This document shows positions 11,401-23,398 of a stretch of 64,000 nucleotides of DNA, in pieces. The stretch lies in assembly GCF_050947335.1 (NCBI RefSeq), contig NC_134993.1, forward strand, positions 12,400,001 to 12,464,000. The letters run 5' to 3'. Positions within the stretch are counted from its first letter, which is position 1. Each line of letters opens with the position of its first letter. The position numbers and the translations under genes were made by a program. The DNA is from Megachile rotundata. Lineage: Eukaryota > Arthropoda > Insecta > Hymenoptera > Megachilidae. The notes beneath the pieces were generated by a model, which worked only from the letters and a program-made list of their open reading frames with translations, did not search any database and was not told the origin of the DNA.

Positions 11401-13110
11401 ATATATCAATGCAAACGTTGCATGGTCATGCATGAGAAGGCTTTACAGTTCGTAGTCAGGTAACTGGTCGATAAACAGTTGTTGATTCTAACTGTTTTCA
11501 GGTTCTATGAGATTTTGAAGGAAACTAGCACGAAGAACTACTTTTTTCAAGTTGGGTTGAATATGATGGGGATTAGTGTGCAGGCTGTTCTGGTAAGAAG
11601 ACTTGTTTAAATTATGGACTCATGTAATATCCTCCAATCTTTACTTAAGACCTTTTTTTTTTTAGAGTTATTATATAAAAATTTGATCTGGTTAATATTT
11701 AATAGTGATATGTTTCTTTCAGCTAGTTTCCAGCCTGGATAAACCTGACCAAGCAATGAAAGCCGGCGTGCTTCTCATATCTAAGCAATTCCACTTATTC
11801 GTTGTTAGTCTACCTGGCCAGGTGTTGTTGGATCACTGTGCGCAGCTGGCGAAAAACATGTACTATAACATATACTATAAACAATGTACAGATGTCAACC
11901 CACGAGACCCAAAAGAATCCTTACAGTTTCAAATAACTACAATTCGCACTAATTGCCTGTCATTTTCGCCTAATTTCCAATACCGAAAGTGTGAGGCATT
12001 TCTCTTCTGACCAATTGGGTTCTTCCAAACCTGGGTCAGCCACCGCGTGCCAATTCCTGGCTCGACTACGGTATGTACTGGAGACAACCCTGTTCCTGGC
12101 GCGTGGAGTAAGGTTTAAGGGACGCCCACCGTAGAACAGTCCCATGTGACGTTCCATAGTGACAACTCGAAACGTTTGCCTGTCCTTGTTCTTTCACTCA
12201 ATTGTGGGCGAACAATACCGGCGAAAATACGTGTGACGCCATTTTTCTATTCTGACCAATTGGGATAGTCCTACTGGGTCAGCCAACGCCGGCTCTGGTT
12301 TGACTGCAGTATGGTCCACAGGACATGTAGCAAGGTCTAACACGTTGAAAGATCGACGGTGTTCATTTAGATGTGTTGGCATCTCTGACAGAACGTAACA
12401 TCTTAAATGACATGTTCTGTATGAATTTTTAGTGACGGAACCAATACCGAAAATACGTGTAAGGCCATTTATCTATTCTGACCAATCGGGGCCATGGTTC
12501 CTCCTGGGTCTGCCTCCTATGCGCCAGCTCCTGGTTTGTCTGCAGAACATATGGTCCATAGGACATGTTGCAAGGTCCTAATATTTTGAAAGATCGACGG
12601 TGTTTATATAGATATGTTAGCATCTCTGACAGAACACATCTTAAATGACATGTTCTGTATGAATTTTTAGTAACAGGGAACCAATACGTGTGAGGTTATT
12701 ATTCTGTAGCTCTATTGGGTCAAAATGTGGGTTGATCACGCGCCATACGAGTTGACATCTGTAAGTAATTTCAATCAATAATTGTCTAATGTTTCATGTA
12801 TTTTGTAACAGATACTGTTCGAAGTGGTACAGGACACCCTTACAAATTCAGAAGATGATCAAAATTATGCAAATAAAAGCGAACAGACCCTGCGCGCTGA
12901 CTGCTGGCGGATTATACGAAATGAGTATCGAGAATTTTGGAAGCGTACGTAATTCAAACTTAATTTAAATTAGTACAATTTAAAATTTGTATAAAATAGA
13001 TACAGTTAGAAGTGATTAAGCAGATAAATACACTGTACAGTGAATTTTTTTTAAAGACATTAAAGTCGTGCATGTCGTACGTCACGATGCTGCTGTCGCT
13101 GAAGGAATGA
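8421..13110 (+). CDS. OR-3, odorant receptor (divergent)
   Basis: Exons: 8421..8475 (tentative), 9501..9670, 10341..10466, 10533..10650, 11020..11284, 11340..11447, 11502..11592, 11723..11859, 12812..12944, 13057..13110; these sum to an uninterrupted frame of 418 residues. The first exon is inferred from an ATG, an open frame and the AACA|GTACG donor context shared with OR-5, OR-6 and later genes. It is the weakest part. Landmarks: LLGVDPYQ, LPLNETRPRQQLF, VDSLYIIIIHHSSGLFAVCG, SLPGQVLLDHC, LTAGGLYEMSIENFGS and the terminal SYVTMLLSLKE. Exons 3 and 5 are GC-rich compared with neighbours (for example CTGCCCTACTTCATCGCC). Introns 1, 4 and 8 are large and repeat-laden. Closest in style to OR-4. 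Confidence 0.85.
8840..9415. repeat. AT-rich tandem plus inverted repeat in OR-3 intron 1
   Basis: From about 8965 to 9415 a unit of roughly 60 bp containing TTTGAAGCTATCAAACAGTA is repeated about seven times head to tail. From about 8840 to 8955 the same unit appears twice on the opposite strand (GTTTGATAGCTTCAAGC), so the two blocks can pair as a large hairpin around 8960. There is no coding potential. Confidence 0.9.
10697..10716. repeat. (TTAGG)4 interstitial telomere-type repeat
   Basis: Four perfect TTAGG units in intron 4 of OR-3. TTAGG is the usual arthropod telomere repeat. A tract this short inside a gene may come from double-strand-break repair or chance expansion. Confidence 0.9.
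10717..10867. repeat. 47-bp tandem repeat, three copies
   Basis: Directly after the TTAGG block, three copies of a 47-bp unit beginning TGAAATTAGAGGAAGCC and containing AAGCTCCCAG run head to tail, followed by a partial fourth. They lie within intron 4 of OR-3. Confidence 0.85.
11975..12730. repeat. ~230-bp tandem repeats in OR-3 intron 8
   Basis: Three to four diverged copies of a ~230-bp unit, recognisable by ACCAATACCG, a CGTGTRAGGCCATTT-like block, TTCTGACCAATTGGG and GACATGTTCTGTATGAA. Starts fall near 11975, 12210, 12437 and 12667. The block is more GC-rich than the surrounding intron. I see no coding or terminal-repeat structure. Confidence 0.75.
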
Positions 13111-13329
13111 CGGATCAACATCGGCGAACAAGGTTCGATCGTGTCTGTCATCGGTGTTATTTGACTCACCAGGACACGGACAATAGAACGGCTTTGTTAA
13201 TACACATTTTATTAATGTGACAAGATCCAGAGAGATGTTGACGTAGATGTAGGGGGATTTAGAAATAAAGTGGTTATAATAATTACTTGTTTTTAATGTC
13301 TAATTTATCCCTGCTACATTCTTTCTTCC

Positions 13330-13870
13330 TAAGAGATGAGAATGTGGGGATTTGGGACTATTGGGATTTAGAAATCTAGGAATTTGGGACTATAGGGATT
13401 TGAAACTCTAGGGATTTGGGACTTTAGGGGTTTGGGAGTTTAGAGATTTGGGACTCTAAGGATTTGGGACTTTAGGGATTTGAAACTCTAGGGATTTGGG
13501 ACTTTAGGGGTTTGGGACTTTAGAGATTTGGAACTCTAAGGATTTGGGACTTTAGGGATTTGAGACATTACAGATTTGGGTCTTTAGGGATTTGGGACTC
13601 TAGGGATTTGGGACTCTAGGGATTTGGGACTCTAGGGATTTGGGACTTTAGGAATTTGGGACTCTAGGGATTTAGAAATGTAGGGATTTTGGATTCTAAG
13701 CATTTAGGAATGTAAGAATTTGGAACTCTAGAGATTTGGGAGTGTAATATTTAAAAACCCCAATTTGAGACTTTAGAGATTTAAGATTCTAGGGATTTTT
13801 GACTCTAAGGATTTGGGCTTCTAGGGATTTGGAACTTTAGGTATTTACTACTCTAGGGATTTCAATGTTT
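13330..13870. repeat. Minisatellite between OR-3 and OR-4
   Basis: More than 30 imperfect copies of a 15-16-bp unit near GGGATTTGGGACTCTA, degenerating at both ends. The + strand is rich in G and T with frequent GGG runs. It starts about 220 bp after the OR-3 stop. Confidence 0.93.
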
Positions 13871-14789
13871 AAAAAATAAAAAATTTGAGAATATAAAATT
13901 TTGAAATTTGGTAATTTAGTTTAGGAATTTACAAACCTAAATATTTAGAAATTTAGAACGTTGTTTATCTCACAAGATCTTTCAATCTCTATTTATCTAT
14001 CAACAAAATTCAAAAGATCAATTACCAAAATCAATATCAAATCATTTTCACAATGGAACTAAATTGTAAAGAGTATCCAATATTCCACAAACACCACTCA
14101 CATATTAATTACATCTCGTAACTGTTATATCACCACAGTAACAGAAGAATAACTCATCTAAGCAAGAATCGATTCGAGAATGCCAAACGAACGCAAGCAA
14201 CTGAACGCATCGCACAGCCCCACCACTGAAGTTCTCCTTCTCCCAGTTAACCACACAATCGTCTACAATTACCGCGATCCGTGACACCGCAATCGTGTCA
14301 TGATTCGCTTGATCGAAACACAATACGCGATGTCGAACTTTCATTAATATCGCATGAGCGACCTATAGATTTTCAACCCTTCAATAACTGAACCCTTTCG
14401 CCCCTGGAATATGATGCCGCAATCTACACCTGCCAGCGAACGATTAATCCATACGTTTCGCGAAATATCGAATGTCCACTGTTTTAACTGCACAACTGTT
14501 TGAACAATCCTTTTCGCGCTGAGGACTTCGACTTGAAACAGTAGGGATATCTTCTTTCTTCGTGGAATGTCGCAGTTTCTCTTTTTTATTGATTCTGTTG
14601 AAATTTTGACTTCGTTGAATCTGTTTGAGAATTTTTATTTTTTTAATTGTGAGAAAAGTTGATGTGTAAAGAATTTGTAAATTGATTGTACAATAAGTAT
14701 TATTTAATTTTTAAGAAGAATTGAAATTGATAAAAGTAGAATATTGTTACCGTTGTTGTGATTGTGTGGTATTAAAAATGAGAGATCAG
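13871..14789. other. Intergenic region before OR-4
   Basis: No supported gene. The short ATG exon and TATA box expected for OR-4 should be here, but I could not identify either with confidence. Open frames in this stretch show no family resemblance. Confidence 0.5.
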
Positions 14790-17700
14790 TGTTGCAGGAA
14801 AATGGGCCATGCAGCAACGTGTACAACATTCCTTATTGCAAAATGCTGAGGAAATATTTGTTACTTTTTGGACAGGACCCGTATCAAGGTAATGGGACTC
14901 GTAACGTTATTACAGTTGTGATGGTGCTTGGTTTACTTGGCGTTATTGTTCCTACGGTAAGAGAAATTATATTACATTGCATTTAGTCGCCATCTTGAAT
15001 CTTAACATTAAATTAAAATTCTAAAAAAAAAATATTAAATAAAAATTCAGAAAAACGATACTAAATTAAAATTGCAATAAATGATATTAAATTAACATTT
15101 CAAAAAAAGGATATCAAATTAAAATTTCAAAAAAAAAGATACTGAATTAAAATTGCAAAAAAAAAGATACTGAATTAAAATTGCAAAAAAAGATATTAAA
15201 TTAAAATTGCAGTAAATGGTATTAAATTAAAATTGCAAAAAAAGATATTGAATTAAAATTGCAAAAAAAGATATTAAATTAAAATTGCAAAAAAAAGATA
15301 TGAAATTAAAATTGCAATAAATGATATTAAATTAAAATTCCAAAAAAAGATATTAAATTAATATTTAAAAAAAAAAGATATTGAATTAAAATTGCAAAAA
15401 AGGATATTAAATTAAAATTGCAAAAAAAAGATATGAAATTAAAATTGCAATAAATGATATTAAATTAAAATTCCAAAAATGAAAGCTTAAATTAAACTTG
15501 AAAAATGTTGCAGTCAATTGAAGTGTACGTTTCGCTGCTGGAAAAAGACATGGACGCCGTCATCGAATGCATGCCGCACTTAATCGCCGCCATAACAACC
15601 ATCGTCAAAATACTAAACGGTCATCTGAACAAAGAAAATGTAGGTAATAATCTAAATATAATTCCGCATAATGCTTGAATAATAAATTAATAAAAATATA
15701 TTGCAGTTTCGAAGATTGTATCAACTGATGATAGAAGAATGGGAATTATTGGAAATGAACAACGAAGTGGATGTCCTTGATAAAATTACTGAACAAGGAA
15801 GTAAAATTGCTCAATTGTACAGGAGTAAGTGTAGGAACGATTATAGCTCATAAAATTAATTGTAATAAAAATTAATTGTACCAGTAGAGACCACAAGAAT
15901 TAGTTGCACATGGCATAAGCTATAAGCTTATTACAATTAATTCTAAACTGTCAGCTTGTCAGATGTACATGTACTTCAAGAATAATTACCTACTTGTATA
16001 GCAATGTACCAATATTTTAGTACATCTCCTTCAGTTCAAATATTTTTTTATTACAAAGATTAACTTCTCTATTTCTTTAGTTAAAAATTATATTTCTATT
16101 GTCAATTTGTATAGATTAAAATTAACTTTTACTTAGTGAAACTTAATTGAAAGCTACACTTTATATTAATATTAATATTTTACTAGTTATATTTTGTATT
16201 AATATTAATCTTTCACTAGTTACATTTTGTCTAACTATTAATCTCCAACAAGTTATATTTACTGTAAATATTAATTTTTAATTAGTTATATTTTTTGCAA
16301 ATATTAATTTTTGACTAGTTACATTTTATATTAATATTAATTTTTCATTAATTACATTTTCTCTAAATACTAATTTCCTAAACTTCTTCCTCAGGAGTCC
16401 TACAAATTCTAATAGTTTGTATTTTTCTAGGTACACTATTGGGAGCCCTAGGAATATTCTTAATGATTCCATTGATCGCCCCTCTTCTGGACGTCGTTTT
16501 ACCTTTAAACGAAACCCGACCACGACAGCAATTGTTCAAAGTGAATTACGTGGTGTTCGATGAGAGGGATTACTTCTTTCCCGTGTATTTTCAATTGGCT
16601 ATAGGCGCGTTCATTATAGTGACGGGTATAATCACCATCGACTCCTTGTACATGGTCATCATTCATTATAACAGTGGAATGTTTGCTGTGTGCGGGTGAG
16701 GCGCTGTGTTATGTCAAGAGAAAGCATAATAAATTAATAATAACTTAATTAGTAAGCATAATAAATTAGTAATTACTAGTAGTAGATTGCAATTATAAAT
16801 TAAATTAATATTGGTAGATTATTATTGAAATACTATTAGCAGTTACTATTAATTATTACTGATAGTAAATCACTATTAATAAATTAAATAGTTGGTTATT
16901 TAACTTAACTTATTAATAGAAATTTACTAAGAGCATAGTACTACAGTTATTACCTATTAGCCACAGTACCTTAATTAACTGGTAGTAATTTACCAATAGT
17001 AATATATTAGTAATAATAATAAATAGTAATATTTACTAATAATACTACAAATATAGTATCTTAATTTACCAGTAGTGATTACTATTGTTAAATTACTACT
17101 AATAAGTTACTATTAATAAATTAAATAATTAGTAGTGATTACCATTGGCAAATCTTATTAATAGTAATTTACCAAGAGCAATTAGTCACAGTACCTTAAT
17201 TTACTAGTAATGATTTACCAATAGTAATAAATAGTAATATTTACCAATAATACTATGACTAATTGCTCTTTGTAAATTACTATTAATAAGTTAAGTTACT
17301 ATTAGTACTCAGTTGGTACATTACTATTAATAAATTGTTATTTAATTAATTAGGTACCAGGTGCAGAAGGCAACGAAATGCTACGACATGAACAGCGATA
17401 GAACTACAGTAGCAGAGGACGACTGTCAACGCTTCAAACGCTGTGTGCTCACGCATCACAAGGCTCTCCAGTTTGTAACGATCAAATAATACTGATCTAT
17501 GTATAATGTGTCACTATTAATTTACGACAATCTTTAACCTCGCTATTTATTTATAAAAAACTCCTATTATTTTTAAGATTAATTTTACAAGAAAATTCAA
17601 CATGATTTGATATATGTTAATAATGCTCTTATGAAAATGTTGAAACATGAGACTGTCGTAAATTAACGAGGATATGTTTAACGAATATTAAACAATTCCA

Positions 17701-18849
17701 TCGTCGAACTCGACTGATGTATTTATTTTTTATGAGGTTTTACGAGATACTGAAGGAGAACAGCACGAACAGTTATTTACTACAAATCGGCTTCAACATG
17801 ATTGGTATAAGCGTCACAGCCGTTCAGGTATACTTTCAATACAAGAAGTTACTATTTTTAATCAGAGAAAGCAATCACAGGGCAAAATTTGCTTTACTAT
17901 TTTTATCATAGTTAATATATTATTAAATAAGAATATATTAATCAGTGTTTCATTCTTTTTCAGACGGTATTGAACCTGGATTCCGATAAAACAGAAGAGG
18001 CGGTTAGAACCGCAGTATTTCTCGGCGCTGAACAATTTCACCTGTTCGTCATTAGTCTACCTGGACAAGTGCTCATAGATCATTGTTCAGAACTCGTAGT
18101 TCACCTGTGCAGTTCACACATATTTTTACATACAAAGTATCTCAATTTTTTTAACAAAATAGTAGAATAAAAATTTTATACCTCATGATAAATTATTAGC
18201 AAATATTGCAAGTACAAAAGAACATATCATAGCATGTATTTTGTTGGAAAAATCTTGAGATACTGCACATCAGATCTGAACTCAAAATTGAAGATGAAAA
18301 GTTGACATCTGAAATAATAAAAATAAAATAAATAAACAAAAGAATTATAGACAAGAGTAATAAAGATATTATTAAATCACAAGACTAATAGAAATATCAT
18401 TACATATTATATAATAGTATATCTATATTATTAATATTAAATATTCTTGTAATAACAGAAATTTCAAATAATAAACTAGTTAACTATTTCTTCTCATATT
18501 TAACGATCAGATCTGACATACACAATGCAAACAGGAAATTTTTAATTAAATTCTAAATCTTCCAATCTTGTAATAGGTACTGTTCTACTTGGCATCAGGC
18601 ACCCATAAAAATTCAAAGGATGATATATCTCATGCAAATAAGGGCCAGCAAACTGTGCATACTAACAGCCGGTGGATTGTATCAAATAAATATGGAGAAC
18701 TTTGCATCGGTACGTTGCAATGTGTACACACACTAAATAATTTACCAGTAATTTTTAATCAACATTCCTTCAAAACATATATTAATTTGTTTAAGGCATT
18801 CAGAATGTGTATGTCGTACATCACAATGCTGCTGTCGGTGAGGGAGTGA
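14790..18849 (+). CDS. OR-4, odorant receptor (divergent)
   Basis: Exons: 14790..14956, 15514..15639, 15707..15824, 16431..16695, 17354..17470, 17737..17827, 17964..18106, 18577..18709, 18796..18849. They encode about 403 residues without interruption; the short upstream ATG exon is not found. Landmarks: LLFGQDPYQ, LPLNETRPRQQLF, IDSLYMVIIHYNSGMFAVCG, THHKALQ, SLPGQVLIDHC, LTAGGLYQINMENFAS and SYITMLLSVRE. Exon 7 is two codons longer than in other copies (143 nt), ending in a phase-2 GTGCAG donor that still joins in frame to exon 8. Introns 1, 3, 4 and 8 are long and AT-rich with local repeats. With OR-3 it forms the divergent, sparsely packed part of the array. Confidence 0.88.
15001..15490. 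repeat. AT-rich ~27-bp repeat in OR-4 intron 1
   Basis: About 18 imperfect units of the form AAATTAAAATTGCAAAAAAA followed by GATATT fill most of the intron. The A-run length and the GATATT/GATACT ending vary between units. Confidence 0.9.
16185..16378. repeat. 33-bp tandem repeat in OR-4 intron 3
   Basis: Six units of about 33 bp, each starting AGTTAYATTTT and containing ATTAAT, run up to about 50 bp before the acceptor of the largest coding exon. Divergence between units is high. Confidence 0.75.
16696..17353. repeat. Low-complexity TAATAGTAA intron of OR-4
   Basis: Intron 4 of OR-4 is built almost wholly from short shuffled TAGTAATTTACTATTAATAA-type blocks on both strands, including local inverted copies. 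I see nothing coding in it. Confidence 0.7.
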
Positions 18850-19604
18850 TTCATCGTTGCTCATGTTGCATTTGTGACCTGAATTTAGACCAATTATAAA
18901 AATTTATAAAAATACTATGGGTTATTTCTGTAGTAGAGTGTATATAAGTACATAGAATTAGCCAAAGTCCAAAATATGTTATATCATATTTTTGTTTAAT
19001 AGTTGAATAAAATGTCCTCCGTGTTATTTACACTGATACCAACTAGAATAAATAACATTCCTTCATTTACATTTTCCATAATAACATTGACAATTACTGA
19101 AACAAACATTTAATACTTGTCAGTCTTGTCTTGATGAAATGTGAATCTAAATCAAAATGCAACACTCAACTATTGGTTTAGAAATATTGTAAATACTTTT
19201 GTGAAAAATTTACAACTACATAATTATAAACATACCACTATTTTGTGAACACAACCATAATAGCATATGAGCTTACTCGACGATGCATTTCTATAAACTG
19301 CAGGGATCTATTGTTTCTGTTTGGAATTACTTCTACGACTTTGAGAAATCAATCGAAGGCAATTCGACGTGTCAAAACCATCGGCGGATGTTTCCCCAAG
19401 AAGCTTCGCGGGAATTACTTCAAATTGCTTGGGAAGTGCCACATCTGATATTGACATTGCGATTCACATCTGCGATTCGGAAGAACTATTATTACACTTT
19501 CACACATTGACATGCACATGTGATTACAGGTCACGATAAAGTGCAATGTGTCGGAGACTAATTTGGTAGTGTTCCTTCAAGTAAAGGTGACAAGACAATC
19601 GATG
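18850..19604. other. Intergenic region upstream of OR-5
   Basis: No supported gene. The stretch 19280-19460 (CTTCAAATTGC, GGATGTTTCCCC) loosely resembles blocks found 300-500 bp upstream of other ORs in the array, so it is probably distal promoter sequence. Confidence 0.45.
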
Positions 19605-19611
19605 TATAAAG
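19605..19611 (+). promoter_or_regulatory. TATA box of OR-5
   Basis: TATAAAG, 71 bp before the predicted ATG of OR-5, at the spacing seen for OR-6 and later genes. Confidence 0.65.
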
Positions 19612-19675
19612 TGCCGTCCCCATAGTTTATCCGACTACTTCGATAGCAATATTTGTAACCGCCGCAATAGTGACA

Positions 19676-22283
19676 ATGTTGCAGCTCGAGAAAGAAGTCA
19701 AAAACTGTACGCGCCATTTTTGCTTTTAATCGCGCCATACTTATTTTTAATCCCGCCATTAATCTGCAGTAACTACCGCGCATTTTCTTACATATCAATT
19801 ACGCAATGAACGTATCATTTAATTTCCGAAGTTTTATTTCGTAAAATTGTTAGCTAATGGACTTTTTTAATTTTTAAAATTAAATTCGAAAGTAATTTAT
19901 AATTTAACGAGGATGTGCAGCATTTCAGATTCAACAAACACAGGTGAAGAATGTATTCGCTCTGCAACACTACAAGGCGCTCGAAAAATTTTTATCGGTG
20001 ACAGGTCTGAATCCTTACTGCGCGACTCAGGGAAGCAAAATTAGGCTCAATGTCGTGTTTTACAGCTTGATCTCAGGTATAATCCCACTGGTAAGACAAT
20101 TTTATATCTTTCAACAGATTATAACCGGAATTGAAAGTTTCGCATACTTGTTTCACTGTGTAACGACACTTGTGGGGGCGTCCCCCGCAACTCCCATTAT
20201 ACGCGGGTATACCGGCGCGAGTTCATTATAGTTCGAGTTCCGCTTCGAAATTTTTGAAACAATAAAGAATAAATTGATTTCAAAGCGACAGCTCGGAATA
20301 CGGGAATGGTACAGATGTGTACGGGAATAAGGAAAACGAATACACTTTAACGATCAGGCTACGAATTAAGAGAATTAAGACATTTTGTTTATTCAACCAC
20401 GCGGTGTTTTAGTTGCAATGGAGGGTACAGTGAAGAGTACTCGTAACGAATTACGATGTCACAATACAGAGTGTATCAAGGAAACCTTGAATACTGTAAG
20501 AGTTAGCAATTTTGTCAAGGATTGAGTTCATTATATTGCATTTTATACTAGTCCTATCTGACCAAACCCATCAAAGTATATTTATTACCACTGAAATATT
20601 TAGGGTGTCGAACTATATGTGTGTGTGTGTGTGTAATGTTATATATGTATATATATAAAACGTTATGTATGTATATATTTTAATGTTGTACACATAATAA
20701 ACATACATATAATATCCTATTTACTGTACACCGTATTAAAATAAACGAATTGATCGAGTCCACAATTTCACAGGTTCTACAACTATACGTAGCGATCCTC
20801 GCGAAAGACATCGACGAAATAATCGACGTGCTACCCCACATATTTCTCGTCATCGGAAGCCTAACTAAATTCGGAAACATTTTTCTGAACAAGGAACGCG
20901 TACGTACAGATTACTTCAAGGCTTCTACTGTGTATTACACTTACTTTCTATTGCAGATAAAAATATTATTAGATCGAATCGTACGCGACTGGAAAACAAT
21001 GGGAAGCGAATTACACGTGCTGGACGAGATCACTGCAACGGGGTACAGGCTCGCGCATTTATACAGAGGTATAAAATTGTAATGAAGACAATTATTCGAT
21101 CATGTTCTGTGGATGTACTTTTCAGTTACCCTGCTGACGTTTACAATGATTTTTAATTACATCCCGTTAATTCCTCCGACTTTGGATATCATATTACCGC
21201 GGAATGAAAGTAGACCGAGACATCAACTGTTTCAAGTTAATTACGTGTTCTTCGACGCTGATGACCACTTTATATTCACTTATCTTCACATGTTTTGGGC
21301 GGGGTCTTTGACCGTGTTCGTAGTCGTCACCGTAGATTCCTTGTACATGCTTATCATTCACCATGCTAGCGGGTTGTTCGACGTGTGTGGGCAAGTATAC
21401 GAATCTCTTCATCCTCGTATCATCGACGATGCTCGACAAGCAATGAACAAGAATCTTCACACGTCTACGTTCTAACTATAATTACCGTTGTACAGATATC
21501 AGGTTGAAATGGCGTGCAGAGAGGAAAAAGTGAAAGATGCAATGTTCAAGCAGTGCCTGATCACTCATCATAAAGCTCTAGAGTTAGTACCGACATTAAA
21601 ATGAAATGCGAATTAACATAATCATCAATTCCATTTTTTCTAGGTTTTTCAATTTGCTACAGGCCTGCAGCCAGAGCATGAATTTATTACTGGTCGGAAT
21701 GAACATGTTACTCATCAGCACGACGGGAGTCCAGGTAAAAATATCTTTAGCCATCAAACATATCGAAGCTCATACACTCTTTTCACAGATAATACTCTAC
21801 ATGGATCGACCTCTGGACTCGGTCAGATTTGTCCTGTTCTTTTTAGGCGAACATTTTCATTTATACATCATCAGTCTGTTAGGGCAGATCGTGCTAAACC
21901 ACAGTTTACTGCTGCCAGAAAAAATGTAAGTATTCGATACTCTGCGGAGACTGACCACGTTTTGAGTGAATGAGAACTACATTGTACGATTCGATCGATG
22001 TAACATTTGTCACTTTTGAATACGACAGATACGGTTCCAACTGGGACGACATACCGATTAAGTTTCAGAAATTACTTTTCAAAATGATAATTAGATGCAG
22101 CAGACCGTGCATTTTGAGTGCGGGAGGCCTGTACGACATGAACATGGAGAACTATGGGAAAGTATGTATTGCATTCGAAATCTGTTGTGCTTGGATATAC
22201 GTTAACGAGCAACATTTTCTCGGCAAAAGGCGGTGAAGGCGTGCATGTCGTATTTCACAATGTTTCTGTCAATGCGGGAATGA
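19676..22283 (+). CDS. OR-5, odorant receptor
   Basis: Exons: 19676..19706, 19921..20090, 20774..20899, 20957..21068, 21126..21390, 21496..21582, 21644..21734, 21789..21925, 22029..22161, 22230..22283; 401 residues, fully open. The first exon (ATG plus 9 codons, AACT|GTACG donor) is supported by the TATA box 71 bp upstream. Exon 5 ends ...FDVCG and its donor is GCAAGT instead of GT, so intron 5 is a GC-AG intron. Other landmarks: LPRNESRPRHQLF, DSLYMLIIHHASGLFDVCG, THHKALE, SLLGQIVLNHS, LSAGGLYDMNMENYGK and YFTMFLSMRE. Intron 2 carries a (TG)8 microsatellite near 20618-20634. Its 3' flank reappears after OR-12. Confidence 0.92.
21391..21392 (+). other. GC splice donor of OR-5 intron 5
   Basis: The exon end GG is followed by GCAAGT where every other OR except OR-7 has GT. 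Apart from the C, the donor matches the consensus well, as is typical of genuine GC-AG introns. The acceptor TTGTACAG at 21488-21495 is normal. Confidence 0.75.
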
Positions 22284-23320
22284 TATGACGCGCCACTTGA
22301 AGCCATCTTGACAATGACGATGAAAATGCAACGCTGAGGAAACTTGCTAGCAAACATTGGTTAATTTCTGGAAGGACTAACTTTTTTATCACAAGTAATA
22401 TTTGTCAATTGATCACTGGTTTGCGAGTAGATGTTTGAATCTAGCTTGTCGACCAAGTTTCTGATATTTCGAATATCTCTCTTGTTAAGACAGTTCAGTA
22501 ACAAGAAAATTGTCGAAGCTAGAAATTGCAAACTAAGTTGCTACTGTAATTAATAAAGGACGCACAATAATGTTGTATTGAGTGATAAGCATAAATAGTA
22601 ATCCACAATTTTCTATATGTAACTGATACTGAGTGTAATTGTCGTCAACGTTGATGGCACATGAATCTGATGTTATCACTGCTGTGTCCAGTTAATGACA
22701 CTGTTATATTTAATGACACTAATATCCAAAACAGATCTCTTATAAATGAGTGGGATTCGAGTAAAAGTTAAGATAAATCGTGGACAAATTTTTCATATAA
22801 AATTAGAAATGTTGAGGTTGGTGAGAAAAATTGATGGAATCCGAGTATGGTAGATATCACGTACCAGACTATGTTTACTGTGCAAGCACAAAATACAGTT
22901 AATGTTAATATAAATTGCCTTGACTATTTTTCCTAGTACAAATTCCGGTTACATCGAGTCAGTCGACATAAATCCGTATCGTCCTAGCAATCGCAAGGGA
23001 AATAATTTACATTCTAGCGATAACTCTTTCACAAATCCTCACCAGCGAATGCAACAAAGTCACCCGCTTACTACTCGAGGGTCTCTCGTCGCTACACGAC
23101 AGCTTCATGGATTACTTAAAGCTACCAAGTATAGTTCTGCTACCGAGTGCTAAACAATATCGTGTCATTTTCAATATAACACAATAACGAATATCCGTCA
23201 GTGCATCGATAGGGTTGGTAAAATGATTGACGCCTCGAACGACTGGAACTATCTTACCCTGCGATACTGGACTGAATTATTCAATAGCATCATTTACGGG
23301 AGTTGATACGACAATGACCC
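22284..23320. other. Intergenic region OR-5 to OR-6
   Basis: The first ~150 bp matches the 3' flank of OR-12. From about 22640 on, the sequence is nearly identical to 43310-43970 upstream of OR-12. A 77-codon open frame at 22920-23153 recurs in that copy; I treat it as conserved promoter-region DNA rather than a gene. Confidence 0.6.
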
Positions 23321-23327
23321 TATAAGA
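23321..23327 (+). promoter_or_regulatory. TATA-like box of OR-6
   Basis: TATAAGA, 78 bp before the predicted ATG. The duplicate gene OR-12 has TATAAGG at the matching place. Confidence 0.55.
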
Positions 23328-23398
23328 TACACCTCCCATTCATTTGCCGAAGTATTATATTTCGAACGCAACGGTTGTACGGTGTCGTACCAGTGAAA

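Noticed and set aside
14960..15490. CRISPR-like or regulatory array in the OR-4 intron
   Set aside because: Units are contiguous, AT-only, vary in A-run length and lack spacers; a simple minisatellite in a eukaryotic intron.
19944..20231. Extended reading of OR-5 exon 2 through its donor
   Set aside because: Sequence after CCACTG|GTAAGA loses family similarity and the exon length matches paralogues only with splicing at 20090.
22920..23153. 77-codon open frame upstream of OR-6, repeated at 43565-43795
   Set aside because: The two copies are within duplicated promoter DNA; conservation does not exceed that of adjacent noncoding bases.
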